Shown here piece by piece: positions 32,401 to 47,195 of a stretch of DNA of 64,000 nt. Numbering within the stretch: position 1 is the first letter of the stretch; each line of letters starts with the position of its first letter. The DNA comes from Siphonodentalium dalli (lineage: Eukaryota; Mollusca; Scaphopoda; Gadilida; Siphonodentaliidae). The DNA lies in assembly GCA_032622095.1 (NCBI GenBank), contig CP136066.1:200528978-200592977 (forward strand), given 5' to 3'. Both the position numbers and the translations under genes were made by a program. The notes beneath the pieces were generated by a model, which saw only the letters and a program-made list of their open reading frames with translations, searched no databases and had not been told where the DNA came from.

Positions 32401-33933
32401 AAATATAGTTCATTTTAGTTACGTCTATATTTGACGTTTATTAAGTTATTTATTGGTAACATTTGTCAACACTATACTTTTAATCAAAACAAATAATCAG
32501 TTTTCAATAGTAATTCACAGAATGGTACGGAATCAAAATTATGTCACGCGCACATGTATACAATGAAAGTGATTATCGCGTGGACTATTTACTATTAGCC
32601 ACTAGTGACAGATAAGAAAATATGTAATGGATTTTCCAATGATATTATAGGGGTTTCAAGTGATATATAGTAAATAGTATATTCTTTCCAAAAGCCAATG
32701 TAGGATAATAAAATGCATATGTGTCATCCTTACACGCTGAGATATATTGCAGAAATATATGTATTTTAATGTAAAATTTCCGCTTCATTGGCGGCCATCT
32801 TGATTATAATAGGGTATTAAAAACTTCAGGTTATCTCAATCGGAGTACATTCATTCATATATCTAACACAGACATATGGTTCTCCTGTGGTGGACATGTT
32901 ATTTGACGGAACAATATAATATAATGTTTCGCGATTTTTCACGATAATTATTTGGAAAATAATTGTCAAATGAACTCTCATTTTGAGTAGTTGCGGTAAA
33001 ACAAGTAATAGGAATGTGTCATAACATGGCGATTATTTATTTGAAAGAAGCAAGTTAGTCTACCACGTTCACCTTCTGCACGACAGAAAGGTAATTGGGT
33101 GACAGATGGTAAAATTTGCGTGTTATCGTATTTTGGCCGCCATCTTGGAAGCCATCTTGGATTATGTTGACAGTTTCTGGATCCAGTTAGATGTAAATAA
33201 CTTATGTAATGATCCTACTCATGTATATCACCGATTAATTCTAATTTTCTTTAAGGAAATAGTTAAAAAATAAAAAAGTATATTTTGGCGAAAATTCATA
33301 TCACTTCATTCAAAGCATCGCATTTGGAGAATAATATCAAGGTTATGATCCAAACAAATCAACTAAGATAATTCAGGAGATATTTGTTATCGAGTTTGAG
33401 GAGAAGTATATTCCCTAGTCGTCACCAGTTCGATACAATCGGAAATGATCATGACGGCCATTTTTGTGACGTCATCGGACCACCCAGTCACGACCCCAGG
33501 GGTTCTAACAAATCTGTTTTTGAAGTAGGGACCATATACTGGCTCATGAGCTTGGTCTATATATTTGTTCATGATCTTCTCACTGGAGCTCAAAATCGGA
33601 CATAAGCGACCCTACTAAGAGTTGGATACACATCAAGGTTATTGACCCAGTGACTCCATTTCAACAAATATGAACCCCATGACCCTCCATACCAAATATA
33701 AGCTACATCGGCCCAATGGTTCCTGAGAAGAAGTCATTCTAAGAATGATTGTGGTGGAATATAGTTATGGCCCTGCTTTTGCAACTATTTTACCCAGAGA
33801 TCTCATTTGATCAAATATGAATATCACATAGTGAACATCCACACCACACCACATTGTACTATTTTGGCTTCAAAATATTTAATTACATGGCCAAATACCT
33901 TTGAGTTTATTTAAACTCTGAGTACATTTAACC
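29407..33933. other. Long intergenic stretch, no gene recognised
   Basis: None of the open frames here (for example 29571-29828, 31309-31524, 31651-31860, 31924-32244, 33384-33605) shows a known domain, signal peptide or convincing splice sites. At 33600-33860 there are diverged dispersed modules ('tccatttcaacaaatatgaa', 'atatagttatggccctgc') of molluscan type. Confidence 0.4.
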
Positions 33934-34037
33934 AAAGGTCACAGGTTGAATGTACTCAGAGGTCATGCCCCTTCACTGTACACGGCTGCTGACATGTTGA
34001 GTTCATTTAACCTGAGTACGTTTAACCTGTGACCTTT
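33934..34037. repeat. 26-bp inverted repeat with about 52-bp loop
   Basis: 'aaaggtcacaggttgaatgt' plus 'actcag' (33934-33959) pairs with 'ctgagtacgtttaacctgtg' plus 'accttt' (34012-34037) with two mismatches. 'tgagtacatttaacc' just upstream is a further copy of the same motif. Confidence 0.7.
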
Positions 34038-36409
34038 CACTCTACCTCGTATTAATAGTTATAGTCAGCCACTGTCATATGGATATCGATTCCCGCCCAT
34101 GTGGGAAGCTGGGAGCCATTACTTCTCGACTCTACTTTTCGATCTCCCACACACCCACCCAAGAAATCGTACTGTAAAATTCCTATCGACTTTTGACTAT
34201 TAATTAATAGACATACTGTAGTAAGCAACTGTTAGCCATGTGTTATAATCATAAGTAATTACCGTACCCCAATATTGTACTGGATAATGGTGATATTGAT
34301 TGGAATGTGTAATGAATGATGTTAATATGTTTATATTGGTTGAGTTGGCGGTGACACCTCACTGAGGCGTCTTCCATGAATGCATGATGTGTATGGTTTG
34401 TGTATGAATGAGGTATGACAGGAGAGTGGTAAGATTATTTATTTGTTCATAAGTGTCAATTCAATATGAACATTATCCAGCAAAATAAATTACTTTGATG
34501 CCAAAATAGTGCCTTGTCCCTTCTCTTTGTGTTCCTATCTTTTGGGTCTAAAAGGCAGTCCAGGGTAATTTGGTCTTATAGTTCTGAAGAAGATGTTTAA
34601 AGAATTGTTGATGGACGGATGGTCGGATGTACGGACGACTGACGAGGAGTAATGAATATAGCTCCATAGCTTCGTCTCATGTGAGCCAAAACAGGACAAA
34701 ACCTTTTATATATCCTATACTGATGTTACACATGAACGAAATATCATCAACGATTGGATTCAGAACAGAAGTAATATTCGAAATCCGCCTGTGGATGGGG
34801 TAAAACAAAACAAATACAGTCTTAATTTATTATTTTGTTATACCATATTACCTCTCTGATGATGCCTTTACATTGAAATGTAATATGAGCTGGTATGAGT
34901 TCCTGCTTTTAAGTGTGCTGCACTCGGTCCGATAAATATATGCACAAATCAGCATATTATTATTAACGACAAACTGTGCAATCAGCCGACACATAATCGT
35001 GTATGCACATGTATATGTTACTCGCCCGCATTAAAAATATATCTATTTTTAAAACATAGTTTATCAGATAATTTGTTTTAATATACATAAGAATTTGTTT
35101 GAATAATTGGGCCTTATTTGTCAATATCAAAGCTTGTGCCATTTCTCGAACCTGTATGGCACATTGACATGTGCACCTATCCCTAGATCGGATGGATAAA
35201 TCATATTACTAAATCACACAACATGAATAGAAAATAGGTTAATTTTACTAGACTGCTAATATGTAATCATATATTGGCTATTAAAAAGTACCCCACACAC
35301 AACCACCGACGGCATTGTAGACTATAATTTGATCTGATGATACTATAGAAAACGAAACTACTTTCTTTTAGAATGCAGTGCTTACCGCACACCACGTCTT
35401 TGTCACATCAACCATGCATACACATTTCCAAGACTTCGAAAGCATGGCCTTAATTGAACTTGTCAAAATCAATATTCCAAATATATGCATTTATATTTGT
35501 CATATGATCCGCATATTATTCTCGGCACGCAATGGGCATCACATTCCTGGGATAGACACCGACAATTTGGGAGCATTTGGTGTTCCTTCCACTACTCCCC
35601 AGTCATGATCCGAATTATGCCTCTTTAAACTTAAACTAGACGATTATGTGTCTTATATCACGGAAACATCGCTATATAAGTTCGCAGGAAATTTACGATA
35701 AAAACGCTTTTATCAATGTTGGTGTTCCTCACTCAACCCCGTCCCTGACTCCGGTCTTGCCAGCTTGGCAAATTTGAATCATATCATACACGTATTGTAC
35801 AATGGCGATGTCAATATATACACCAAATGTCAGTGCTGATATGGATATATACCAGACACACATGTATTACTTAATTGGTCATATGAATAACACCACTGTC
35901 TTGCCTGACATGTTATATTCAAACAAATATACAAACACTTAGATACAATTGCGCAGTTTATGGTACGTGCTACATTAATTTTACATATGTATATACAATG
36001 TATACTTACACAGTTTCTATGTATATATGCAAAATTATGTTGTTGGGTTTTGTATTTGAACATATACGATGCATCCATATGCAATTTAAGTTACAAAGAA
36101 GCACACATTTAAATTTCTGTTTCAATGATTTCAAAGGATAATGATCATTCAGAACTTATAAATTGTGTACAATGTTGAGTGTAGAGGGTAGATGATAATA
36201 GAGTGGACGAATAACCTTGAACATTCAGCAGCGAACTCTCACATGGCAATTATTCTTTTCACGAAAAACAAATTCGGCATAAACAAAGATTTTTCGCCCT
36301 GTACCCATTTGCGAGTCAAACGTACAATGTCCATCGCGAACCTCAATATCTAATAAAATGCAATTTTACCACACTTATATTACAATTGCGTTTGGTATCT
36401 ACAAACATA
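34038..36409. other. Intergenic with one dispersed repeat, no gene recognised
   Basis: At about 34520-34690 a molluscan-type module appears ('gaagatgtttaaagaattgt', then GGAC-like runs, then 'catagcttcgtctcatgtga'). The frames at 35378-35608 and 35830-36084 show nothing recognisable. Confidence 0.4.
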
Positions 36410-37179
36410 TGCTTGCGATACTAGATGGAGACGAATGTCCATCTCATAATTGTCGTTTCATTCCTAAGATGTAATCGTCTCGATTTTAAAAAGGTCGATT
36501 AACAATGCCATTATATAGCTTTTCCCATTGATCGAGTTTGTATGAACCTGCATGTGTCTTCTGCTTTGTTTATAATTATGTGTATCATGAAAACCCTATA
36601 AGATACCTAAAACCATATATTTGAATTTGGCTTTGAATGTTTTTCAAAGATAAACAGACATTCAAGACTAAGAAAATTGTGCAGAGGGTTTAAGCTAGAA
36701 GTGTGGAAGAATATGCTTCCAAATTTGACAGGGAACATTCATTGAGTTATTATTCTTTCCACGTTAAACAAATTGGACCTAAACAAAGCCTTTCGTCGTG
36801 TCACCACGTGTGAGGTGAATGTCCACGAACGTCGAAACAACTTCACGCCGAAAGTCGACGAACATCCAATGTCAAACTAACTTCACACACCTTAAATATA
36901 TGGGTATTTGCAATAACATAAAATAACTTGAATGGCAATTAGAATTGACTAAGCATTATTTCTACATTTGCATCATAACTTTAGGTTCCAATTAATTAGC
37001 ATCACTTTAATCAAAAGGAAACACATAATTATAAACAAAGCAGAAGACACAATGAGTTTCACCAAATCTCGATCAATGGGGAAAGCTATATAATGATGTT
37101 GATCGTCGACATGAACATATCTTAGGAATGAAACGAAAATTATTAAATGGACGTGCTTCTCCGTCTAGTATCGCAAGCA
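36410..37179. mobile_element. 770-bp foldback/TIR element
   Basis: Long imperfect inverted arms: 36410-36595 ('tgcttgcgatactagatgg' outward end, 'ttgtttataattatgtgt' inward end) pair with 37019-37179. The middle holds a degenerate direct repeat of the sequence just left of the element ('aaacaaattgg...aaacaaagcc' against 36265-36300). No target duplication or transposase is seen. Confidence 0.65.
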
Positions 37180-37831
37180 GAGATCTCCTCCAGAGTGAAG
37201 AAATGTAATGGTTAATTTCGGCAAAATGCTACCTGTTCCCAACTCGACAACATAGCGCTAGCTTAACCTTTGAGTACTTTGACACTGGTAGTTTTTATTC
37301 TATAATAATCTGTACCAAACGAACAGTTTCTTATGTGTTATTGGGGCTAAAATCCGTGAGGTGGTGAACTTGTTTGTTGATATTATGAATCTTGAATTTC
37401 TCAGATACATGGATTTATGATTGGCCTAATTTATACATGGAATTACGATTGGGGTCCACTATGTTGATGAACCCTGTACATGGTATAATTGGTAATAACC
37501 ACCCCATGAAACAGGGCTTATACATGTGGATCTTATTTGATGGAAATTAATAAACTGATTTTGATCATAGGACTTGTCTTTAAAAGCCACAGATACCATG
37601 CGTTTTCGGTTAGGTTCGTTAATTACGCAAGTGTAATGCCGTATTATACATGAAATAGTGTATTATCTATAAATTTTAATGTTATTGTTACGAATTACGG
37701 GTACCTTGTATATAGTGTATATATATGGTATGCATGTTCGAACTTAACTGTTGGCTTTTCTAATAAAAATATTGTTATTATATGCACTTCGTTAATGCTT
37801 AATTTGCTAATATTGCATCATTTACATATTT

Positions 37832-38330
37832 AAAGGTACGGGAGGCCTTGGCGGTGGGTATCCTGTGAAAAGTGAAAATATTTCCACCCGTCAAAAACCG
37901 CCACAAACAGAACGAATATTAAAATGTAGATAGACTTTGTTCGTATACATATAAGAAATATCACATAAACAGTTATTGTCATATGTTTGACCATTGTTAT
38001 GTAAACAAAAGCATAAAACGATACTTTCCTGGTGTTTGTTTATATTATGATGGTAAACATAAAAAGCGTTCTTTGTTGCTGCATTCCTTATATGGAACTA
38101 ATAAAGAGGGTTTATATCATTTGTGTGTGATTAGCTAATAGCATTGTGTTGCCTTCTGTAACATAATCAGGCTCTTGCTTAGGTAAAATATAGTAGGTCT
38201 TTATGATAGCATGCTGTTTACGCGATGGTGATGCTATATGAACGAAACTGTATGCGTTTTAATGTTTTTCTGTTTAAGGTGTTTTCAACAAATATGAATA
38301 TGTTCGACAACTAAGACCTCCCGTGCCTTT
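37832..38330. mobile_element. 499-bp element with short terminal inverted repeats
   Basis: The ends 'aaaggtacgggaggccttgg' and (other strand) 'aaaggcacgggaggtcttag' match at 16 of 20. The interior is AT-rich without a frame. The target duplication is unclear, so class is not assigned. Confidence 0.6.
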
Positions 38331-38477
38331 ATTAGTACAACAAATTAAACAACACCTGGTCAGTTGATATGTTTATAGCAAATCGCTTTCGATGGAAAAG
38401 AATGACGTCAATCGACAAGATACAGTGAAATTAAGAACGCACAATGAAATACAAAATCTGTTTCACTGTAGCTTCGA

Positions 38478-38513
<36 letters not shown>

Positions 38514-41500
38514 GACGATCTAATTTCCTGTAATTTCGGCTATTTTAATGGCAAGCCTATAATAAATAGCTATATTTAGATGTATGAGCACCAATGTGTG
38601 GAAGCACATTGGCTACTATTTTGTCATAGTGTGGATATATCACTTTCTGTCACATCGGACTGTGCATCGTTAAGTCAAAGGGTACTCACCTATCACTTTC
38701 TTACAGTGGTGCTCTTCATATGCCAATCCACTGCTCAGCATCACTTCGTCTTGTGAACATAACGAGGTTCTTTGTTTGATCTGTCAAGAGATGTCAGATA
38801 TCACTTGAAATAACAATTTCGGTGTGTTTTCAATTGAAAATTTGACTGAATGTAAGAAAATAGCAAGTACATAATGCACTAGGTAATCATTAGACGAAGA
38901 AATTAAATATCATATAAATTTCTGAAATATTCACTTGCTGTTTGTTTTTAACATTTGATAAAAAATTGGGCTGTAAAACACCTCCAATGAAACAGTGTGG
39001 ATGGATTTGTTGTTGTTGCTTGCATCGAGTATTACGCTACGATTCATTTCCAGAGATTACGAGTATGAACATTGTCATCTCTCAAATGCGAATTCATCCC
39101 ACTGACGTTTAGAACTTCATATATGACACATATTATACATATGCTTTTAAAGTTTCATTGATGTCGGGTGCCAGTTTAATATATATATATACATTTAAAG
39201 TATTCTATATTCTCCGGTGACCAACTTGGTATTTGGTGTGATGATCATCAATTTTTAATATTTGACAAAAAACAACTTCAAGGGACCTTTCATCCGACCA
39301 TCAGACAATATAAACCCTGGAAATAACCAACCTCAGCTTGCGAAAAACAAATTCATCATACCTGTGTAATAGATAGTTCCACCACATCCTCTTAACTGCC
39401 AGTATCAGAATGTATGGGGTTGAGGAACATTCAGGGTATTGCCACTGCTCTATTGGATATTAAGGAAGTACAGTGATTGTTTCGATTGACTCTGTTTGAT
39501 TTTAACACGAATATTTCTTGCAAATGTTACCACAAAATGTCCTTTATTAGAATAGACCCATTCTCCCTGAATGTTGACATATCTGGGAATATCAACTGAA
39601 TGGTGATTATAACTTAGTTATATTGGCGAATGAACTACAGCATCATGTTCAATTCACGATTAATTTAAATATGTGCTATTTAATGACAATTATTGATAAA
39701 TTATCGACTTTTGTTGATACATATATACAAGTATTTTGTATAATATGTATTACTGAGACTTCGCTGACAAATTAATTTCCTGTGGATCTTATAAAAATGG
39801 GGAGATACCGAAAACTACATGAGTAACAGAATGGGGTGGTGTGAGAACTTGTGACAATCTTGAAGCGTAGGTTCAAGCAGGTTTGTCTACATTCAGTGAA
39901 TACTTGGAAATATAAATTTGTTAAAATCTCGGCATAACAATAAAACAAGGACCAACAAGTATGTTGTATATACTGATGCAAAATATCTGCTGCTAATACT
40001 TTTCTTACAAACACCGAAACAGTAATAAATTATATATGCAATCAACGCCATTGTTGGTGCATGTACGGGAATATAACATTGTATGTGGCCCAACAACATG
40101 CTGCAAAATTAACAATTTTACGCCCACATAAATGTATACAAATAAAACGTTGATTATTAATTGACATTAATTCCAACATATTAGAAAAAACTATATCAAA
40201 TCATTTTGTTATAAAAATCACAATGTATGTATTTTTGACGAGAAATACGTAAATCAGAGATAAGTGACTGTAGGTACCATACAAGGAAACAGAAACATCA
40301 GAGACCTCGACGTCCTAAAGTCAACATAGATCATCCATACAGATATAGATATTTACTGTGCAGACGCGAGCTTGGTTCTGAAGGAATACAAAATTCAGGA
40401 AGCTTCGTTAATTACTTACATCTGAAACTATCGATAAAATGCAAGTTTAATTAATAATACTCTGGCGTAAGTTTAACATCTATGATATTTTCTGGGTATA
40501 AAGCATGTTTTTCACATGACATGAGTCGACCCATTTTTAAACACTCATTTGCCCAACCAGGTCTCTGAAATAACGTTTGCGCTAGAAACAGATGTGCTAT
40601 GCTTATGATAATTTTTCAGCGTTTAGTGCAAAGCACATTAGCCGAAAAATATTGTATTCGCTGTTCATGATAATGAGTGAGCGATCTATTATCACTTATT
40701 CCATGAACAATGAAAATAGGTCATGCTATTATAGAGCGTGAGTTATCATTTCTAGCCAAATTGTCTTGTTCTTCGGGTCAGCTATGCTATGCTTCAATGT
40801 TTTGTTTCAAACATTTGTGTAATGTTATGTATTGACGGTTCAATAACATAAGGGGATGCGTATGTTGAAACTATATCTGAGAAACAGGATGTTCTTATAA
40901 CGCATACAATCATGCATCTAATATAAAATTGACATTGAATTTTGTTGAATAATCATTAATAAAAGTTAATTGCAACTTTGAGATGTGCGTATCGCACCTT
41001 TGTTATGAGGTAATAGCTTTATAGTCATGTATGTTAAACGCATATGTGTCATTCGATCACGACCATGGTGTACATATTATAAAATGTTATATATGTTAAT
41101 TTATATTTATATATTGTATAGTGTTTGCACAGGTTTAACTTATAAGCATGTATACCAATAAACGCTGATGTAGACTCATGGTGGACTCCGGCGCGGTTTG
41201 ATGGCAATGTTAGTGTTATCATTATTGGAGAATTGAGAATACTAAAATGTTATTCATGTCCATCAGAGGTTCAAACACTTGGTAGCTATATTATTTTGTT
41301 ATTAATTTTTTGAAACAATTTTCAATTTAATTTTAGTTTATTTGAACCCATTTACCAACACCACACCTTCGTCAAATAATGAATAGAGTTGTTATGTTTA
41401 CTTATGATTGCGATAGTGCGGCACCTTAGACCAAAAACAGTGCCATATTGTGACTTTAGTGACTCAAGCATGAAACTTTAAATATATATTGGTTATTTAT

Positions 41501-41597
41501 AAGGAAAACATCTTGGAGAGGGTGGCCGGGTGGGAGGACCTCTGTCGGGATAAAATCAGGTTTCAATTACAACTGCATCAAATATTTGATTTGAAGA
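38331..41597. other. Intergenic, no gene recognised
   Basis: A (TA)n run lies at about 38480-38511 and a shorter one at 39179-39190. The frames at 39772-40099 show no domain. Nothing else stands out. Confidence 0.4.
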
Positions 41598-42755
41598 AAA
41601 GTTGAAAAAGCCCGCTGTTGGGAATCAATGAGCCTTGTGTTTAAAGAAATGACGTTGCGCATAGTGCCATCAAGAGTGCACCAAGCGGACGGGGCACTAG
41701 GACATATAATGTCAAGATCAATTGCTAACGTCAAGGTCATTGGACAAATGTCATATTTGTTCTATGTTTTCATCAATTGTCTCTTATTTCGCTACCCCTA
41801 GTGCGTTAGTCATAAACAAGAATCCCCATCATAATGCAAACAAATTAGGGCCCATCATCACGTTCAATTTGATGTATGACACACTTGATATAAGATCAAT
41901 CTCAAAACGTCGCAACATTTAATTTATACATAATCACAGTTTGGGTACTAACTTTTATAACATTTATGGCAATACATAAGTCAAGATACATTACCGTCAA
42001 GATACCATCAGACTAAAATAAACACGATTTGTTTACTTTAGTAACTAAAACTCTATACTTTACATATATAGCTTAGTTATAGTGAAAACCTTTTGGACAC
42101 TGTGCTGAATGAGGGGTCAGTTTTCTGGATATATGGTTTTTCATGCAACGGCATTACATATTAGGAAAAATGTTGAAAAAGCCCACTGTTAGCAACCCGA
42201 TGAGCCTTGTTGTTGAATAAATGAAGTGAACTCATAGTGCCATCAATACTGGACCAATCGGACATATAGGATCAATTTCAATTGCTAAGGTCAAGGTGAT
42301 TGGGGAAAAAATCAATCTATTTGTCTATTTTATATTAATTGTCTCATATTCCACCTAGTGCGTCAGTCCTGAAAGCAATCCCCACGATAAGCGAGATAAC
42401 TGAGTCGCTATCATATTGGAAACATTCCGTGCATTCAGTGTTACACGTCAACCTTCTGGCTTAGCATTCGATATGTAAAGCTTTTGAATATTTATGAATT
42501 CCATATATGGAATTCATGAATATTCATAACTCCATATATGGATTGCTACTCCAGAACATTGACCTGTAGCTATTAATTGCGGAATCAGGGCTGGATGGAT
42601 ACAATATGGTAGCGAATCATTTATCTCACTTATAATGCACACCAATAAGACCACCATCATCGCGTTCAATGTGATATCACACACTTCATTTAAGATGGAT
42701 ACTGTCTACATTTGACAACAGTAATTTATATAATCACATTCTTGGTTTAACAATA
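41598..42755 (+). repeat. About 350-bp direct duplication, second copy interrupted
   Basis: 41598-41948 and 42170-42755 are diverged direct copies ('gttgaaaaagccc', 'gatgagccttg'-like, 'catagtgccatcaa', 'cctagtgcgt'-like and 'catcgcgttcaat'-like blocks in the same order). The second copy is about 230 bp longer because of the insertion at 42394-42626. Confidence 0.7.
42394..42626. mobile_element. 233-bp MITE inserted in the duplicated block
   Basis: The ends 'agataactgagtcgctatca' and (other strand) 'agataaatgattcgctacca' are inverted repeats. The corresponding place in the first copy (about 41830) is uninterrupted, which gives an empty site. Inside is a 40-bp near-palindrome (42486-42525, 'gaattccatatatggaattc' core). 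Confidence 0.7.
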
Positions 42756-45700
42756 ATTATTTCTTCCCAAGACTATAATTAAAGTACTACCTGTCTATGA
42801 TAAATGTGGCAAAATGGCCTGCATAATTCGTTAAAGATAAATCAGGTGATTGTTAAGTTACTTTTTATTAACAAAACATTTAAAGAGCCATATAACATAC
42901 ATATTAAGCGAATGTGTTTTATTATTATATTTTAGGTTGGATTATAATTTTCCTGATGAAAACAATCATTGTTACCATGGCAACTGTAACATTTTCAATT
43001 GAAACTAATGCTAACATCTGGAGTATATAATCTCTTTTCCATAACTATTTGATGTATTACTACTATCCCAATGTCGTTCAGAAATATGGAATACAATCCA
43101 CTGCGCTGTATAACTTAGTCATACTTTTCCATACAAAAATCTATGTTGAGTGGTGGATAGAATGCTCATTTTCGCGTACAACTGTTCGAAATGTTATCAA
43201 ATTGGTCACTTTTGAGTGTTCTGTTCACAACGGCAATAGGTAATATTCACTTTAGTCACACACATCTGCTTTATGGTTAGAATCACAGAAGAATTTCGCG
43301 ACGATGATGCATACCACATTATTCAAAAAATATTTCTGTAAGATTGCTCCGAAATGGTAATTGTACAAGGTCTCAAATTCTTGACTGATCAGTTAGTTAA
43401 CATGGTCACCATCAAACGAATTAGTATCGCCAGCTGAATGAGACAAAGATTTATCATTAAAATATGATTAAGAATGTTCCATTACTCAAAGACCGTAGCT
43501 TAGATATAGAACTCTGTAAGTTATGGTCATGCGTATGACATTATTCATTACTTAATATTGGAAAACGGAATTCACATGTAAGACACCGTTTTTCTAGTTG
43601 TTTGTCAAATATGTGCATATGTGACTGTAGAATAACTTGTCCCAAATGGACATTTTATCAAATGATTCCATCCAACTATTTTATTACCTTTTTGAACAAG
43701 GTGTCTAAGATTGTAATGCCTTATGGTACATGGTTCTAATATCACAAATATATGGGAGTGTTACCATTTTTACAATTAAGGCAACAGAGATTATATTTGG
43801 GATTTTAAAGATTTTAAATAGAAATACAAGTGGGTGTAAAAATGATTTGGTTACTTTGACACCCCCAACAACCCTGCCATACCTTTCTGCTTATTTTTAA
43901 CAATCCACACCTTTCCCCCTGTTTAGCTCAACTTGCACCTACAAGCCACTTCCCTCATCTGATCACCAACATTCTCTATGTGTGTCTTCGGGGTGATCTC
44001 TGCATGGGAGCAATATATTTCCCCGCAATTAGTTTTAAAATATGGCAACCATTTTGATTTCACTTTGAATCCATCGGCACTCTGCAGCCAATCTTACTGG
44101 AGAAATCTTCTTACAATTTACAGTCAAGTTCAGGTTCATATTTGGATGGGCGTTATCGAATTTGAACGATTTTTTAACAAAACATGGCTGCCGGCAGCCA
44201 TCTTGGATTTCACGCTTTGCACAACTAAATCCAGCCAGCCAGCAGTTTTCAACAAACGGGATTCCAATAACAATTATTCTCCAATTTTAACAAAACAGTG
44301 CATAGCAGCTTTAATTGAAATTAAATATGATGGGTGTGACAGCCCTGTTGAATGTATAGAATGGTGTTTGATAAGTTATCAAACACCATTCTATATCAAA
44401 AATCTTATCACTGATAACTAATTTGTTTCAATCCAAATGATCAATATTGGTATATTCAGAGATATGACTGTTGCCCCCGCGTGTGGATCTGACAGTTAGG
44501 CCATTAAAAATAAATACCTGTGTTATTGGGTAGTTACATATGGGAAACTTGATGAGGGTGGAGGCATTTTATCACCCCTCATCCATCCGTCAACATCTTC
44601 TCAAGAACCGCAAGTCATATGTACTGTCCTGTTTAGCCTATATATAGTATGGAAGGTTAGGTTTGTTAAAATATGTCCGACCAGTCAAGCAATGCAATTG
44701 CGTTTTGGTGTTTAGGCTACATATAAAGTTGGGAATCCAATATTTTTGAATGGGATCGGATCTTAAAAAAGGAAGAGAGCATGCCAGGTTGTGGGCACCA
44801 CTTCCAATCTAAGGGGGATGTGCAAAGGAATTTTACGAACTTGGTAGTGTGTTTGCTCCAGTTGGGAGTTGACACCCCATCTAGCGACGTTCCTGTTTAG
44901 AACTACTTAAGTGATTTTGACATGTTCTAACCATAATCTTCAGAATCCGAGTATTCAATTGTCTAGCTTGTATCAATAGTCTACGACTGACCCAAGGGTC
45001 GCAAATCACCATATTCTTTCCATCCGTGGTGTCATATGCCACTTTATATTCATAATAACACACAATGCCTAATAGCACAACCGTTGTTGCCACACGTACC
45101 CCACTGTCTTTTGTGACATTCCATGGTTTGCTTGGGTATTTGAACGAGACAATGAAAAACAAACAATTGTGAATGTTCAAGGGTGGTGTTGGGGGTAATT
45201 TTCTCCAATCGGTTGTCTGTGAGTCTCTGTCGGAAAATTCCAACCCAAGAGGTGCAACTCGAAGCTAACACTTGTAGGACTTTTCGGGACTGGACAGTGT
45301 TCATGTAGTGATACCCATGGTGGCACTCAGTCACGACCCCTTCGTCACATCACCGGAAATATAAGGCGATGGTTCAAATATGTCCTGTATGTTTTATTAG
45401 TAAATTCCCACGTACACACAATTTCATCACAGAATATAACATACAGCCCCCAACCCCAAATACAGTTTGTTACTTGCGGAATCGAATAGAAGTCGTTAAA
45501 TGTTAATAAGATTACCTTGTTCGATGCAGACAGCGTCTATAACATCAATGGCGTGACATTTCGTAGATACAATAATGTTTAAATGGCTCGAACGGAACAT
45601 ATCATTACTGTACGATTCGTGTACAACGGCGCAATTAACTTTTCGCGACCAATCTGTCCTAGGTACCGATGTGGTACGAAACGTCCGTTGGGGTACTGTT

Positions 45701-47195
45701 GGAACCGGAATTAAATTCTCTACAAGATTATCGCAATACCAAAGCGATATCTCGAAGTAAATCACGATTATTTATTGTCCGAAGTACGCGAAAGCGAGTT
45801 GTGTTAAGAACTGACTTGTTCCATCTGCTTTCATGCATGACCGGAACCATAGTGGTTAATAACGCAAGTGGATATAATTTCTTAGTCCATCTTGTTCTAT
45901 TTCAATATTGACAATGTCTGAATCATTCTATGTATATAAGTATTCTTGCCACATGGAACAATATGTATCTAAAATATGTTGGAAGCCGACACCTTATCAT
46001 ATTTAAACAGTATAGACAGGTGTATATGAAACTACTCCAACCTTCACAATGCAAAACATACTTTAATATTGTAATTGAGTGGATGAATAACTCTTCTATA
46101 TTCTTCATGCAGTGACATAACTGGTTAATTATTTTTGACATACACACATGTATATAGTTCGTTAGTATTCCGACGTTATAGTGGTTTGGTCTCACTTTAC
46201 ATGCATGCGGCAGAGGATTACAAGAACGTGCGATCGGCTGTGTTGTTACAACGCTGACAATAAGGCCGATCCAAGCTAAGTGTTGTGTCCAGGACACATA
46301 TATTGCATGAACCCGGTACTTTTTTCTCCACTAGGCATATTTAGCAGTTTGTTTTACAAATGTTACAACTGTTTAGTTAGAGTATGAGCCTTATTATAGG
46401 CATAATATAGACACCCCTCACCAAAATGATAACCGCCCTGTTAGATATCTAAAAAGGTGGTCATCTGCTGGCAATAATTAACCCTCAAACAACTGTTTCG
46501 CGATGAAATATTTCGATATCCGGGTATCTATAGTGCTCAATATAACTTCTCTTAGTTCTCTACCACATGCCAGGAGTTGTGTGTGTGTGGTATGATAGAA
46601 CCACAACATAACAAAACAGTACCTTTATTCCCTTTCAAACTATTTCTTTATTTCACAAAATTGCCGAGACTTCCATAACAAAATGGCACATTTTTGAATT
46701 TTAGTATATAGTTATTTTACGGTCTAATGTTTACCCCGGATGGAAACGAATCCGATAGACTTTATAAGACAATAGTATCTCACAAATCGTTACTGGAAGG
46801 GTACTTGAAGAACGTGTTTATTGCTTGTTGATATATTGGGTCTATTTAATCGTCTTTTAAATGGCATTTATCGATCCATCCATCTATTGACGAATTACAA
46901 ACATTATAGGCCACTCCCTACGTCATTATAGACTACACGACAGTGGCTGAAATAAAGAACCGATAGTCATTTGGTCTCGATCGGTGCGTGCAACTTATAT
47001 GACAATGCAATCATTCAGAATGAAGCCACTATTGTTTTTTTAAATAGTTATCGATAAGGGTTTTTAATGGTGTGGAGCCAGTTCAGTGCATCAACGGTAC
47101 GATACCTTTAGCATCTTCTAAAGATTCAGTTTGCATAGTAGCTAATTGTTAAAACACTAAGAAAACACAATGAGCACACAGTGAATGAACTCAAT
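42756..47195. other. Intergenic, no gene recognised
   Basis: The larger frames (43978-44421, 44881-45334, 45496-45911, 45923-46297) show no known domain and no consistent splice signals. 'atggctgccggcagccatct' at 44184 is a fragment of the 'gatggc' repeat theme. A perfect 41-bp palindrome lies at 44355-44395. Confidence 0.4.
44355..44395. repeat. Perfect 41-bp palindrome (20+1+20)
   Basis: TATAGAATGGTGTTTGATAA, then G, then its exact complement. It is the most perfect short hairpin in the gene-poor part of the window. No T-run or gene end is associated. Confidence 0.9.

Noticed and set aside
43978-44421. 147-aa open frame
   Set aside because: No known domain; it crosses a perfect palindrome and a 'gatggc' repeat fragment, and base usage resembles its surroundings.
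44881-45334. Overlapping 120-aa and 94-aa minus frames
   Set aside because: Neither matches a family I can recognise, and no splice signals or neighbours support a gene.
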